From contig JAYWHK010000348.1 of the NCBI GenBank assembly GCA_043777755.1, positions 1-15,945 on the forward strand: DNA of 15,945 bases, in the 5' to 3' direction. The notes beneath the pieces are model-generated. The model was not told the origin of the DNA. It did no database searches and saw only the letters and a list, made by a program, of their open reading frames with translations. Position numbers and translations under genes: made by a program. Shown piece by piece: positions 7,501-15,702 of this stretch (position 1 is its first letter; each line of letters opens with the position of its first letter). The stretch is from CANHEE01 sp043777755. Its GTDB lineage: Bacteria > Bacteroidota > Bacteroidia > Chitinophagales > Saprospiraceae.

Positions 7501-10500
7501 ATAAAAACCAGAATTAGAAGAAGCTACGCCTTTCAATTTTGTACTGGCATTGCGGCAGTTCAAAGTATCGTTGTTGCTAACAGTAGCATTTGGTTTTACG
7601 ATGTCTTGCTTTACTGTAACAGTATTGCTTGCCGTACAAGTATTTTTAGTATTGGTCACTGTCACTGCGAATACACCAGGTTTATTGACCAAAAGCGAAG
7701 CTGTATTTGCGCCAGAAACAACTGCTCCCGAAGGCGTTGTCCATGCCAAAGAAAAATTAGTACCTTGTGAAGAAGCCGAAGCATCAATAGGAGTAACCGT
7801 TGTTTTGCAATTCAATATGGCTGGTTTTGCAATTTTAGCCAAAGGCTTCAAAGTGTCTTGAACAATGTCAATACTTGATTCTTTTGTACATTGATTGGTC
7901 GAATTTAAGACTTTCAAGGTATATTTACCAGGAGCATTGACTTTTGGTGTCAAAGTATTGGTAACTCCACCAACAAAATTTCCACCAACCGTTGTCCAAG
8001 AATACGTAATATTTGTACCAGTACTTGCTGTTGCATTTAGCGTAAGCTCTTTTGTCGTACAATTCAACTCGCCTGCTGTTCCAGCATTGGCTTGTGGAAT
8101 ATTGGCATCTTTTTTCACATCAATAACAATACTATCTTTACAAAAACTCAATGTATCTGTTAAAATTAAGGTGAATTTACCTTCGTCATTTACAGTAAGT
8201 TTCAAAGGATTTGTACCCAAGGTCAAGCCATTAGGAATACTTGATTTCCATTGCACTTTAGCATTTTGTATTTTTGTAGAAGCTGTTGCATCTAAAACGG
8301 TCGTCGGTTGTGTACAAGTCAATAACGCTGGAGCTGCCGCAGCTGGTACAGGTTTGTTGAAGTTTTCTGTTACAACAACTGTGCTATCTTTGCTACAACC
8401 GTTTGTATTGTTTTTTATATTAAAATTATAAGAACCCGCTTTGTCAATTGTTGGGGAAATAATTGTTGGAGAACCAACGATATTTCCACCAGTAGTTGTC
8501 CAGTTATAAACAAAGTTTGCGCCAGTAGAAGAACCCGTACCATCTAATACAAAACTTGTATTGGCACAATTGAGCGTTTTTGGTTTTGCAATTTTCAAAG
8601 TAGGTTTGATGCGTTGATCATCTACTTGTACCGAAGCATTACCTTTACAACCATTTGCAGTATTAAAGACTTCTAAGTTGTACGTACCAGGTTTATCTAC
8701 CAAAGGTGTTAGCGTTCCATTTCCAGAAACAATATTGCCGCCAATTGTTGTCCAATTGTACGTTAAGCCAGGTGTAGAAGCAGAACCATCTAAGGTTACT
8801 TGTAGGACATTACAATTAATTTCTTTTTTAGCTCCAGCATTTGCTGTTGGTACACCTTGGTCTAAGGTAACTGTTGTTGTTGCGCTTTCTGTACAACCGT
8901 TTGTCACATCTTTCACCACCAAAGTATAAGTTCCTACTTGTGAAACGGTTGGAGTCAAAGTATTTCCACCAACTGCATTTGAAATATTGCCACCACTATT
9001 TGACCATTGGTATTGATATTGATTTCCAGTACTTCCAGAACCTTGTAATTGAATACTATTTGAAGCGCAAGTAATTACTTTTGGAGGACCAGCATTGGCA
9101 CTTGGTTTTGTTGTATTTTGTTGAACAATCACTTGTTTGGAATCTGTACAACTATTGGTAATATCTGTTACCACCAAAGTATAAGTATTGCCTTGTGTAA
9201 CGGTAGGTATAAGTGTATTTGAACCAGATAAAATCCCCAAACCATTGCCAGATGTCCAATTGTAAGTGTAATTTACGCCTGTACTTGAGCCATTGCCATT
9301 TAGTGTAATCGCTGGATTGTTACAATCAATTGTTCCACCTTGCGCAACTTGCACTATTGGTAAAACCTTGTTGTCTGTAACGACCACCGTACCTGTTTTT
9401 TCACAACCATTACTTGAATCAACGATTTTTATGGTATAAGTTGCTGCCGAACTTACCGTAGGTTGCAAAGAAGTAGCGTTTGTAATCGGAGAAGCAGTAC
9501 TTGATGTCCAAGAAATAGTATAAGGAAAACCCGAACTTGAACCATTTGCATTTAAAGTAACATTAGGAGCTATACAAGAAATGGCAGCATTAGGAACAGT
9601 TACAACAGTTGGAAACTGTTTGTTTTCTGTTACATTAACAGGCAATGTGATTTGGCAACCATTTCCAGCATTGATAATATTTACGCTGTATGTCCCAACT
9701 TTATCCGCTACAATACTTTGGGTAGAACCACCGCTGACGATGTTTCCACCAGCACTTGCTGACCAACTATACAAATATGTTGGATTGCTACTCACTGTTA
9801 TTGTTACCGTAGGTGCTGTACAAGTCAATTGACTTGGTGGAAAAATAGAGCCTACTGGTAAAACTTTGTCTTCATTGACAACGACTGTTTTAGAATTAGT
9901 ACAGCCATTTGTTGTGTTGGTCAAAGCCAAAGTATAAGCTCCTCCTGCATTAACCGTTGGTGTTAAAGTTGTACTACTATTCAAACCTGGACCAGTCCAT
10001 AAGTAAGTAATGTTAGCACCCGAAGTGGAAGATGTTCCGTCCAAAGTAGCTGACGTATTGTTACAGTTAATCGCACCAGACACGACCGCATTTGCTGTTG
10101 GAGGTGTATTGTTTGATGTAATTGTTATAGGACTTGTAGCGGAACAGCCTGTAGCCGTATTTGTTACTGTCACAATATAAGTACCTCCTTGATTGACAGT
10201 AATATTTTGAAGTGTCGAATTGCCAACGATTCCAGTGCTTGGTCCCCATTGGAAAACAAGATTTGAACCAGAAGTAATTGTAACACCCAAATTAGCCGTT
10301 GTTGTCAAACAAGTAATATTTCCAGTACCTGTCGCTGTAACGACTGGCGCAACTTTATCTTCGGTAACATTTGTTGTTGCTGTTTGCGTACAACCATTGG
10401 TCGTATTGGTAACAGTCAAAGTGTAAGAACCAGCCGTATTTACTGTTGGTGTCAATGTGCTTGAACCAGTGACTACATTAGATGTCCATGCGTAAGTAAA

Positions 10501-13500
10501 GTTTGCTCCCGTAGAGCCTGTTGCATTGATTTGTGTCGTAGGATTAGCACAAGTCAATAGCGGTGCAGTCGTAATATTCGCTGTTGGTGCAAATTTATCT
10601 TCAGTAACATTTATTGTTGCCGTTTTAGTACAACCGTTTGTTGTATTTGTAACTGTTAAAACGTAAGTGCCTGATAGTGTTATATTTGGACTTAATGTTG
10701 TATTTGCAAAACCACTTGGACCAGACCAGTTGTAGGTATAATTTGCACCAGTACTTGTTCCTGTTGTATTTAGATTTGCTGTTGGAGCTGTACAATTCAA
10801 AGTCAAAGGTGCAATAACCGCAGTCGGTTGTACCAAATCTGCTGTTACAACAATGTCGTCAGTTTTTGTACAACCATTGACAGTATTTGTCACTGTTAAA
10901 GTATATGTTCCCGCAGCGTTGAATGTTGGTGTAAGTGTATTTGTTCCCGCTGAACCTCCTGACCAAGCATAAGTCAAAGTTGTACCACCACTTGCTGTTG
11001 CATTGGCAGAAACGGTTGGATTGTTACAATTAATACTTAAATCTGCACCAGCATTGACAGTAGGAATAACTTTATCCTCCGTAATGACAACACTCGAAGT
11101 AGCAGTACAACCGTTATCTGTATTTGTTACGGTTACCGTAAATGTGCCAGGAGCTGTCACCGTTTGCGTTGCTGTTGTTTGGCTATTGCTCCAATTGTAA
11201 GTGAAATTTGTACCGCCTGTTGCAGCACCACCTATTGTCACTTGTCCATTATTGGTACAAGTCAAAACCTGTGGTGACATATTTGCTAAAATTGGCGGTG
11301 CAATGTTTTGTGATACGGGAAGACTTGCTGTTTTTGTACAACCATTGGTCGTATTCGTAACTGTTAAGCTGTATTGTCCAGGTGTCGTAACTGTTGGTGG
11401 CGTTAGCGTAGTACTTGGATAGCCTGGTGAAAAACCTGTCCAGCTGTAAGTATAATTAGGGCCCGTACTTGTTCCAAGTGTATTCAATGTAATACTTGAA
11501 TTATTTAAACAAGACAAATTGGCACTAAGGCTAATTACCGCATTTGGTACGACCTTATCTTCTGGAATAACAACTGTTTTCGTATCTGTACAACCATTTA
11601 CAGAGTTGGTAACTGTTAAAGTATATGTTCCTCCCGTTGTGATTGTTGGATTTGCACCCGAGCCACTTGGCGACCAAGTATAGACCAAGTTAGGTCCTGT
11701 TACACTTGTTGTCAAAGATGGATTTGGTGTAAAACAATTGACTGTTACTGGTGCAATTGGGCTAATTACAGGTGGTGTAATGTCAGCTGTTACAACTACA
11801 TCATCTACTTTTGTACAACCGTTAACAGGATTGGTTACTGTTAAAGTATATGTTGCCGCAGTAGTTACTGTTTGTGTTGCCGTAGAAATACTATTACTCC
11901 AACTGTAAGTAAGACCAGCAATGGCTGTCGTTCCAATACTTACACTTTGATTGTTTAAACAACTCAATAATTTATCAGTACCAGCATCAGCCGTAGGCAA
12001 TGTTTTATTTTCTGTAACGGTGACACTTGCTGTTTTCGTGCAACCATTTGTTGTGTTTGTTACTGTCAAATTATACGGGCCAGCTACTGTTGCATTTGGT
12101 GGCGGTAGTGCTGTACTTGGGAAACCAGTAGCACCTGCTGGTGCAGTCCAATTGTAAGTGATGTTAGCACCAGTACTTGTGCCTGTTGTATTCAAAACAA
12201 TACTTGAATTATTCGTACAGGTCAAAACTGCTGGCGGTGCAATAACCGCTGCTGGATCTACTTTATTTTCTGTTACCGTAATTGTTTCTGTATCTGTACA
12301 ACCATTAACAGAATTGGTCACAGTTACGGTGTATGTTCCGCCAGTGGTAATCGAAGGATTTGCACCCGAACCACTTGGCGACCAAACATAAACCAAGTTA
12401 GATCCTGTTACACTTGTTGTCAAAGTTGGATTTGGTGTAAAACAATTTACGGTTACTGCTGGTATAGGTGAAATGACAGGTGCAACATTATCCAAAGTTA
12501 CAGTTACATCATCTGTTTTAGCACAACCATTGATAGGGTCAGTTACAGTCACTGTATATGTTCCTGCTGCTGTTACCGTTTGTGTTGCTGTTGCAATGGC
12601 ATTGCTCCAAAGGTAATTCATACCTGCAATGGCTGCTGTACCAATACTTACACTTTGTCCATTGGTACAATTCAATATTTTACCCGCACCAGCATCAGCC
12701 GTGGGCAATGTTTTATTTTCAGTAACAGAGACACTTGTTGTTTTTGTACAACCATTGGTCGTATTGGTAACACTTAAGCTATAAGTTCCAATCAATGTAG
12801 CATTTGGAGGAGTAAAAGTAGTCGCTGGGTAGCCAACAACACCAGTTGGCGCAGTCCAATTGTAAGTGATGTTAGCACCAGTACTTGTTCCCGTTGGATT
12901 AAGCACAATACTTGACATATTTGTACAATTCAAAACCGCTGGCGGTGCAATAACCGCTGTTGGGTCATTTTTATCTTCTGGGACTACAATTGTTTTGGTA
13001 TCTTTACAACCATTGACAGAGTTGGTAACAGTCACGGTGTATGTTCCTCCTGCTGTAATACTTGGATTTGCTCCTGTTACAGAGGCAGGAGTCCAAGTAT
13101 AAACCAAGTTAGAACCTGTAACATTTGTTACTAAGGTTGGGCTTGGTGTAAAACAATTTACTGTTACAGCTGGGATAGGCGTAATGACAGGCGCAACATT
13201 ATCCAATGTTACTGTCACATCATCTATTTTTGTACAACCATTGATAGGGTTGGTTACTGTAACTGTATATGTTGCAGCGGTAGTTACTGTTTGTGTTGCT
13301 GTTGCAATAGTATTGCTCCAAAGGTAATTCATACCTGCAATGGCAGTTGTACCAATGCTTACACTTTGATTGTTGGTACAATTCAATATTTTATCTGCGC
13401 CAGCATCTGCCGTAGGCAAAGTTTTATTTTCTGTCACTGTTACACTTGCTACTTTTGTACAGCCGTTGGTTGTATTGGTCACAGTTAGGCTATAAGTACC

Positions 13501-15393
13501 TAGCAAAGTTGCATTTGGAGGTGTAAGAGCCGTACTTGGATAGTCAGGAACACCTGGTGGTGCTGTCCAAGTGTAAGTAAAATTTGCACCAGTGCTTGTT
13601 CCTGTCGAAACAATTGGAATACTTGACATATTGGTACAATTCAAAACCGCTGGCGGTGCAATGACTGCGTCAGGTATCGTTTTGTTTTCTGTTACTGTAA
13701 TTGGCAAAGAAGATTTACAACCATTACTCGGATTTGTTACCGTTACGGTATATGTTCCACCCGTAGTGATGGTATTGGTGGCACTTGATGGATTATTTCC
13801 ACCCGACCAAGCATAAGTCAAGCCTGTACCTCCACTTGCCGAAGCGACCAAAGATGGTGTCAGTGTTGTACAATTGACTGTCACGGCTGGAATGGGAGAT
13901 ATGATAGGTGGCGTATCGTCTTTTGTTACAATGACTGTATCTTTTTTGACACAACCACTCGCAGGATTTGTTACAGAGAGAATATACGTTCCAGCAGCAC
14001 TCACTACTTGTGTCCCAGTACTTGCTCCATTCGACCAAGCATAGGTAGCTCCTGGTGTAGTTGAATTTGAGCCAATTGAAACAATGGGCGTATTACAAGT
14101 GATGGTTTTATCAGGTGAAGGTGTTACTTGTGGAAAAGCTGCATTGACAGCAACTGGAAATTGCACTGTTTTGGTGCAACCAGTGGTCGTATTAGTAACT
14201 GTTAAAAAGTAATCTCCTCCAACTGCGGGTGGTGTAGAAACTGCACTCAGTGTAGGAAATGCCACATTACTCGTAAAACCTCCTGGGCCAGACCAGTTGT
14301 AAGTAAAGTTTGGACCAGTGCTAATGCTGCCAGTAATAGTGATTGTTGGATTGGCACAAGTCAAAGTAGCAGGTACATTGGGTAGATTCTGAGGAGCAGG
14401 ATTTACCTGCAATGTTACAGCAGTTTTTCCACTTGGACAAAAGCCCGATTGTTCCAAATAATAGGTTGTTGTAACATTTGGCGGGAAAAAACCAGAAGGA
14501 GGGAAAGAAGGTCCTACATAAATTGGTGTAAGTGCTGAGGCTGAGGAGTACACACTTATATTTCCTGTTGTACAGTTACCGCAATTGAATATTGACCCTG
14601 CTGGAATAAAAGCACTTTCACAAATCTGTATCGTTGGATTACTAATGTCTGGATTGGGCGGCCCTACGCAAGGTTGTGCTTCAAAACAAGCAGATGTTCC
14701 AACCATACCGCTTTGTCCTGGACCCAAGGCATAAGCACCAACGTTATTAGAGCCTTGATCATTAGGAAATTGAGATGGCGATGTGTTATTGTAAGTTAAG
14801 ACTTTTTGACAAGTTCCAAAATTAAATTTTGAGACTTTCGGGCCACCACCAGCACCAGTACCATTTCTGAAAAATGCTTGGACTGGTGGCGCAGGTGGCG
14901 CAGCAGGATTGAAATTTCCTGCGATTACGTAAATTGGACCTTTTCCACACATATAATTGATTAAATTTGCAGGAACACTTGTACCAAAACCACAAGGATA
15001 GACCATTACTGTAGCATTTGGTGGTAATGGATTTGTTCCTGCAAAGAAAGTTGTACCTGCTCCACAAGTTCCAACTCCTGCATTTAAATTATTTATAATT
15101 GCTACACTTGCAGGCTGAAAATTACTGGCAACGCTCAAAGGGTTTGGTTGAGAAGAACCTCCTTCCATCGTGAAATTAGAATAGTTCCATCCATTTGCCC
15201 CTGTTTTCATATAAACAAATTCATTTTGCTGCTCTGGACCAAAACAAGCATCAATATATGCTTTTAATATCTCTGGTTCATCACCTGCACAAGCACCAGA
15301 GCCTGTCCAAGTTGCATTGGGCCAAGGCTGTGCCAAAATATTAATTTGGTTGATGAAAAATAAAGCAAGAATAAGGAGTAGATTTCTTCTCAT
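4561..15393 (-). CDS. Giant secreted multi-domain repeat protein (37 PKD/Ig-like modules) with gliding-motility-associated T9SS C-terminal domain
   Basis: 3610 residues. A signal peptide (residues 1-21, cleavage near ILA|Q) sends it to the periplasm. A CHU_C-type C-terminal domain (about 3510-3610, SPNGDN at 3522-3527, ending GDVTLTR) should send it out through the type IX secretion system for surface display or release. Between them are a Cys-rich head (22-245, 9 of the 22-345 region's 12... all within residues 35-319), an Ig-like spacer (246-332), 37 tandem modules (first Cys C346, last C3338; mean period about 82 residues), a SprB-like repeat (about 3352-3428) and a PKD-like domain with CKDC (C3472, C3475). 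Every module keeps an opening Cys, a central Trp and a closing Cys. The layout resembles SprB-type gliding adhesins and other large Bacteroidota adhesins, but ligand and role are unknown. It is followed at once by a terminator. The signal peptide supports the ATG at 15393. Confidence 0.96.
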   Translation of the reverse strand: MRRNLLLILALFFINQINILAQPWPNATWTGSGACAGDEPEILKAYIDACFGPEQQNEFVYMKTGANGWNYSNFTMEGGSSQPNPLSVASNFQPASVAIINNLNAGVGTCGAGTTFFAGTNPLPPNATVMVYPCGFGTSVPANLINYMCGKGPIYVIAGNFNPAAPPAPPVQAFFRNGTGAGGGPKVSKFNFGTCQKVLTYNNTSPSQFPNDQGSNNVGAYALGPGQSGMVGTSACFEAQPCVGPPNPDISNPTIQICESAFIPAGSIFNCGNCTTGNISVYSSASALTPIYVGPSFPPSGFFPPNVTTTYYLEQSGFCPSGKTAVTLQVNPAPQNLPNVPATLTCANPTITITGSISTGPNFTYNWSGPGGFTSNVAFPTLSAVSTPPAVGGDYFLTVTNTTTGCTKTVQFPVAVNAAFPQVTPSPDKTITCNTPIVSIGSNSTTPGATYAWSNGASTGTQVVSAAGTYILSVTNPASGCVKKDTVIVTKDDTPPIISPIPAVTVNCTTLTPSLVASASGGTGLTYAWSGGNNPSSATNTITTGGTYTVTVTNPSNGCKSSLPITVTENKTIPDAVIAPPAVLNCTNMSSIPIVSTGTSTGANFTYTWTAPPGVPDYPSTALTPPNATLLGTYSLTVTNTTNGCTKVASVTVTENKTLPTADAGADKILNCTNNQSVSIGTTAIAGMNYLWSNTIATATQTVTTAATYTVTVTNPINGCTKIDDVTVTLDNVAPVITPIPAVTVNCFTPSPTLVTNVTGSNLVYTWTPASVTGANPSITAGGTYTVTVTNSVNGCKDTKTIVVPEDKNDPTAVIAPPAVLNCTNMSSIVLNPTGTSTGANITYNWTAPTGVVGYPATTFTPPNATLIGTYSLSVTNTTNGCTKTTSVSVTENKTLPTADAGAGKILNCTNGQSVSIGTAAIAGMNYLWSNAIATATQTVTAAGTYTVTVTDPINGCAKTDDVTVTLDNVAPVISPIPAVTVNCFTPNPTLTTSVTGSNLVYVWSPSGSGANPSITTGGTYTVTVTNSVNGCTDTETITVTENKVDPAAVIAPPAVLTCTNNSSIVLNTTGTSTGANITYNWTAPAGATGFPSTALPPPNATVAGPYNLTVTNTTNGCTKTASVTVTENKTLPTADAGTDKLLSCLNNQSVSIGTTAIAGLTYSWSNSISTATQTVTTAATYTLTVTNPVNGCTKVDDVVVTADITPPVISPIAPVTVNCFTPNPSLTTSVTGPNLVYTWSPSGSGANPTITTGGTYTLTVTNSVNGCTDTKTVVIPEDKVVPNAVISLSANLSCLNNSSITLNTLGTSTGPNYTYSWTGFSPGYPSTTLTPPTVTTPGQYSLTVTNTTNGCTKTASLPVSQNIAPPILANMSPQVLTCTNNGQVTIGGAATGGTNFTYNWSNSQTTATQTVTAPGTFTVTVTNTDNGCTATSSVVITEDKVIPTVNAGADLSINCNNPTVSANATASGGTTLTYAWSGGSAGTNTLTPTFNAAGTYTLTVTNTVNGCTKTDDIVVTADLVQPTAVIAPLTLNCTAPTANLNTTGTSTGANYTYNWSGPSGFANTTLSPNITLSGTYVLTVTNTTNGCTKTATINVTEDKFAPTANITTAPLLTCANPTTQINATGSTGANFTYAWTSNVVTGSSTLTPTVNTAGSYTLTVTNTTNGCTQTATTNVTEDKVAPVVTATGTGNITCLTTTANLGVTITSGSNLVFQWGPSTGIVGNSTLQNITVNQGGTYIVTVTNTATGCSATSPITITSNNTPPTANAVVSGAINCNNTSATLDGTSSTSGANITYLWTGPGLNSSTTLTPTVNAGGAYTLALTNTTNGCTNSKTVVVNEDKVLPVGSIFPPSQLTCTAPTVTITVSSNPTYLYSWSASAGGNIVSGGSTQSIVADKVGTYSVNIINAGNGCQITLPVNVTENKQFPTVVTVPNAAISCIAPNVTLNANGSSSGFPYTISWTSSTASPITNATSLQPTVSSAATYTIKIVDSSNGCEKTGTVVVTDNKVLPIVQVAQGGTIDCNNPAITLNGNGSSTGVNYTYNWTSGNGLGILSGSNTLIPTVTQGNTYTLVVTDITNSCTDSKQVIVQQNTTKPSANAGPPKVITCASNSIQLQGSGSTGNQYQYQWSNSGGNISNAVGGNTLTPTVSQVGTYTLVVKDVTNGCTESATTTVTLDQGVPTANAGAKKEINCNVLQVTLDGSASTPGLTYNWTTIGGNIVSGNGTLTPLVDKPGTYNLEVFNTANGCKGNASVQVDDQRIKPTLKIAKPKTLNCANTSFVLDGTGSSTGANFVYNWTTTGGNIVGSPTIISPTIDKAGSYNFNIKNNTNGCSKDSTVVVTENFNKPVPAAAAPALLTCTQPTTVLDATASTKIQNAKVQWKSSIPNGLTLGTNPLKLTVNDEGKFTLILTDTLSFCKDSIVIDVKKDANIPQANAGTAGELNCTTKELTLNATASTGTNITYSWTTVGGNFVGGVTNTLTPKVNAPGKYTLKVLNSTNQCTKESSIDIVQDTLKPLAKIAKPAILNCKTTVTPIDASASSQGTNFSLAWTTPSGAVVSGANTASLLVNKPGVFAVTVTNTKNTCTASNTVTVKQDIVKPNATVSNNDTLNCRNASTKLKGVASSNSGFYTFEWKEPTAGAIIKDALLLTPTVNQPGNYQLIVTDTVNFCPSTAQITVIKDVQTPVVDAGTAGNLTCTVKDVALSGTASNGKASDFIYTWTTANGNIFGSTSTLNTKADAPGKYFLEVENKINGCKAKDSTSVTQDANVPKVEILASGNLDCKTKTLELDGSGSSQGAGITYKWSAKNGGVISSGANTLKVTISSAGDYTLQITNSNNNCIKEITKTISSDTLPPVITISQDILTCAKPTIELVGKVFQASQFTFDWQTSNGTIVSNKDSLQILVSKKGDYILNVKNTKNECVSSKKVTVLEDKTLPTTDAGLSFEINCQDSIITLKGDNSSKGIDYVYNWTTKTGNILKGEKTLTPDIDKAGVYVLSIFNKGNGCSNKDSVDIKINKTLPKISIAKPDTITCKKQQVNINATSTATGTAQFAWTSVASANIIGDKTKASIATNQPGSFNLVVIDDKNKCISKATVGVLQDTIKPIVSAGANIELNCKSPTIDITGTATAKQPLTYLWTTSNGGTIVANGDKAKVTVKTAGNYKLLVSNNFNGCTASDEMEVTFLGAPKAVVLKPETLTCTRTSVILDSKGSDIGANYTYTWTNNTGNNLGTNPTLTTATPGTYTLKVYNSSNECEKKQDIIVEQDIAKPNANAGSSAVIDCDKGFVILSAKNSSQGSKFKYQWSGGLIDSGANSIEAQVTAQAVYTLLVTNTENGCTASDTVGVLSLKPALLETVAKDPACYNQKGSITFKTISGGTPPYSYSIDGGKNYYAASSYNSLKPGEYFIHVQDSKGCEDSSSVTLNNPDKLTIDIPSINQVKIGEDIQLQASVDPSIPKLTLIKWSPDSMLSCKDCLAPILKKPLTNIYFTLKVVNENDCVAETFTTVEVDKRIGVYVPSKFSPNGDNINDRFIAFGDPDLVLRIKWFKIFDRWGDNVYSETDIKVNEVSRGWDGIFNNKDVNPGVFIWNCEVEFIDGTTKILKGDVTLTR
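4564..4866 (-). other. CHU_C / T9SS type B sorting domain
   Basis: Residues about 3510-3610 of the giant protein. Visible signatures, in order, are YVPSKFSPNGDNINDRF, a KWFKIFDRWGDNVY strand pair, RGWDGIFNNKDVNPGVFIW, and a final EFIDGTTKILKGDVTLTR. This is the standard gliding-motility-associated C-terminal domain of Bacteroidota, recognised by the type IX secretion system. It is complete up to the stop codon. Confidence 0.95.
5110..5340 (-). other. SprB-like repeat
   Basis: Residues about 3352-3428. After DPACYNQKGSITF comes ISGGTPPYSYSIDGGKNY, then LKPGEYFIHVQDSKGCED. The order 'C.n.GsI.......GG.pPY.YSiDGG......F..L.pG.Y...v.D..GC' is the SprB repeat found in gliding and other T9SS surface proteins. 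Only one copy is present. It separates the PKD/Ig-like array from the C-terminal block. Confidence 0.85.
5359..14367 (-). repeat. Array of 37 tandem PKD/Ig-like modules
   Basis: Residues about 343-3345. Modules begin at an [ILV][NTSD]C motif (Cys346 first, Cys3283 last, mean spacing 81.6 residues), continue with a YxW motif about 20-25 residues later, then GxYxLxVTNxxNGC and a G-strand ending near DxxxPxAxAG. By eye, all 37 modules keep both Cys and the Trp, while the Gly of NGC varies (for example NSC, SFC, NEC, NKC). The two Cys probably form one disulfide per module. The 9-kb array sits in one uninterrupted frame. It probably forms a long stalk carrying the N-terminal head away from the cell. 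Confidence 0.95.
10804..14367 (-). repeat. Five A-B-C triplets forming a higher-order repeat
   Basis: Modules 1-15 fall into three classes in fixed order. A modules contain a longer PPNAT loop, B modules contain SIGTTAIAG and ATQTVT, and C modules contain VNCFTPxPxL and GGTYTVTVTN. First Cys of the A modules are residues 346, 586, 823, 1059 and 1295, and the sixth A-like module is at 1534, so the period is 236-240 residues. In the second triplet the module lengths are 86, 75 and 76 residues. Triplets two to four (about 11518-13656) are the most alike, with a shared 33-nt identical block at 12601-12633 and 13312-13344, exactly 711 bp apart. Confidence 0.85.
14659..15330 (-). other. Cys-rich N-terminal head domain of the giant protein
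   Basis: Residues 22-245. It has eight Cys (35, 50, 110, 134, 149, 195, 236, 242), many Gly, Pro and Asn, and the stretches NEFVYMKTG, LPPNATVMVYPCG, KGPIYVIAGNF and NVGAYALGPG. It does not belong to the module family that follows. The E-NEFV...TG opening and the 'IYVIAG' strand recall lamin-tail-like domains at the N termini of other Bacteroidota surface proteins, but this likeness is weak. It is the most exposed part if the array is a stalk, so it is the best candidate for the binding part. Residues 246-332 that follow are a separate Ig-like spacer with four more Cys. Confidence 0.5.
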
Positions 15394-15462
15394 GATTTGA
15401 TTGAGTTGATATAATCAGTGAAAATCAAGTAACGTATTGGGTTAAAGAATTATACGATTGTT

Positions 15463-15484
15463 CTAAAATGAAACATCATTTTAG
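15463..15484. promoter_or_regulatory. Perfect inverted repeat upstream of the giant gene
   Basis: CTAAAATG (15463-15470) and CATTTTAG (15477-15484) are perfect 8-bp arms around a 6-nt spacer, about 70-90 bp before the ATG. There is no T-run on either side, so it is not a terminator. It could be an operator or a hairpin in the leader of the giant transcript. Confidence 0.3.
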
Positions 15485-15572
15485 TGAGTTTGAAAAATTG
15501 TATTTGAATAACAGTTGAGGAGTAGAGATGAATTCGTTGAAAATTTGGGTAATTGTAATTTTTTAGAACTTG

Positions 15573-15580
15573 CAAAACTA
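15573..15580 (-). promoter_or_regulatory. Candidate -7 box for the giant gene
   Basis: Minus-strand TAGTTTTG matches the Bacteroidota TAnnTTTG box. It lies 180 nt before the ATG and would give a leader of about 170 nt that contains the inverted repeat at 15463-15484. No TTG-type -33 element is visible at the right distance, so the call is weak. Confidence 0.2.
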
Positions 15581-15702
15581 ATTAATTTTGAATATTATTT
15601 TTTTTATTTTGTGTTTTTTTAGATAAACAAGAGCAACAAGGACAAAGTTTTCATCTAAAAGGTATTTTTATTTGGTTTTAAAATAAAAAATAAAAATTAA
15701 TT

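Noticed and set aside
7895..8431. Plus-strand ORF of 178 codons, and many shorter plus-strand ORFs at 4751-13816, some resembling each other
   Set aside because: They are antisense to the module array. Thr and Asn codons read backwards give Val, Ile and Leu codons, so the shadows are open, hydrophobic and repeated with the modules. They lack independent coding signs.
5359..14367. CRISPR-like or satellite-like DNA repeat
   Set aside because: The period is about 245 bp, the units differ in many synonymous positions and the whole array stays in one coding frame. It is a protein repeat, not a CRISPR array or noncoding satellite.
13793..15067. Minus-strand ORFs of 81 codons at 13793-14038 and 14822-15067
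   Set aside because: They lie in another frame of the giant gene, have Trp/Cys/Ser-rich products and no own start context. No frameshift is needed, since the main frame is intact.
230..15393. One three-gene operon
   Set aside because: All genes share a strand, but a strong terminator follows the giant gene and promoter-like boxes precede both downstream genes. Co-transcription of the last two genes remains possible.
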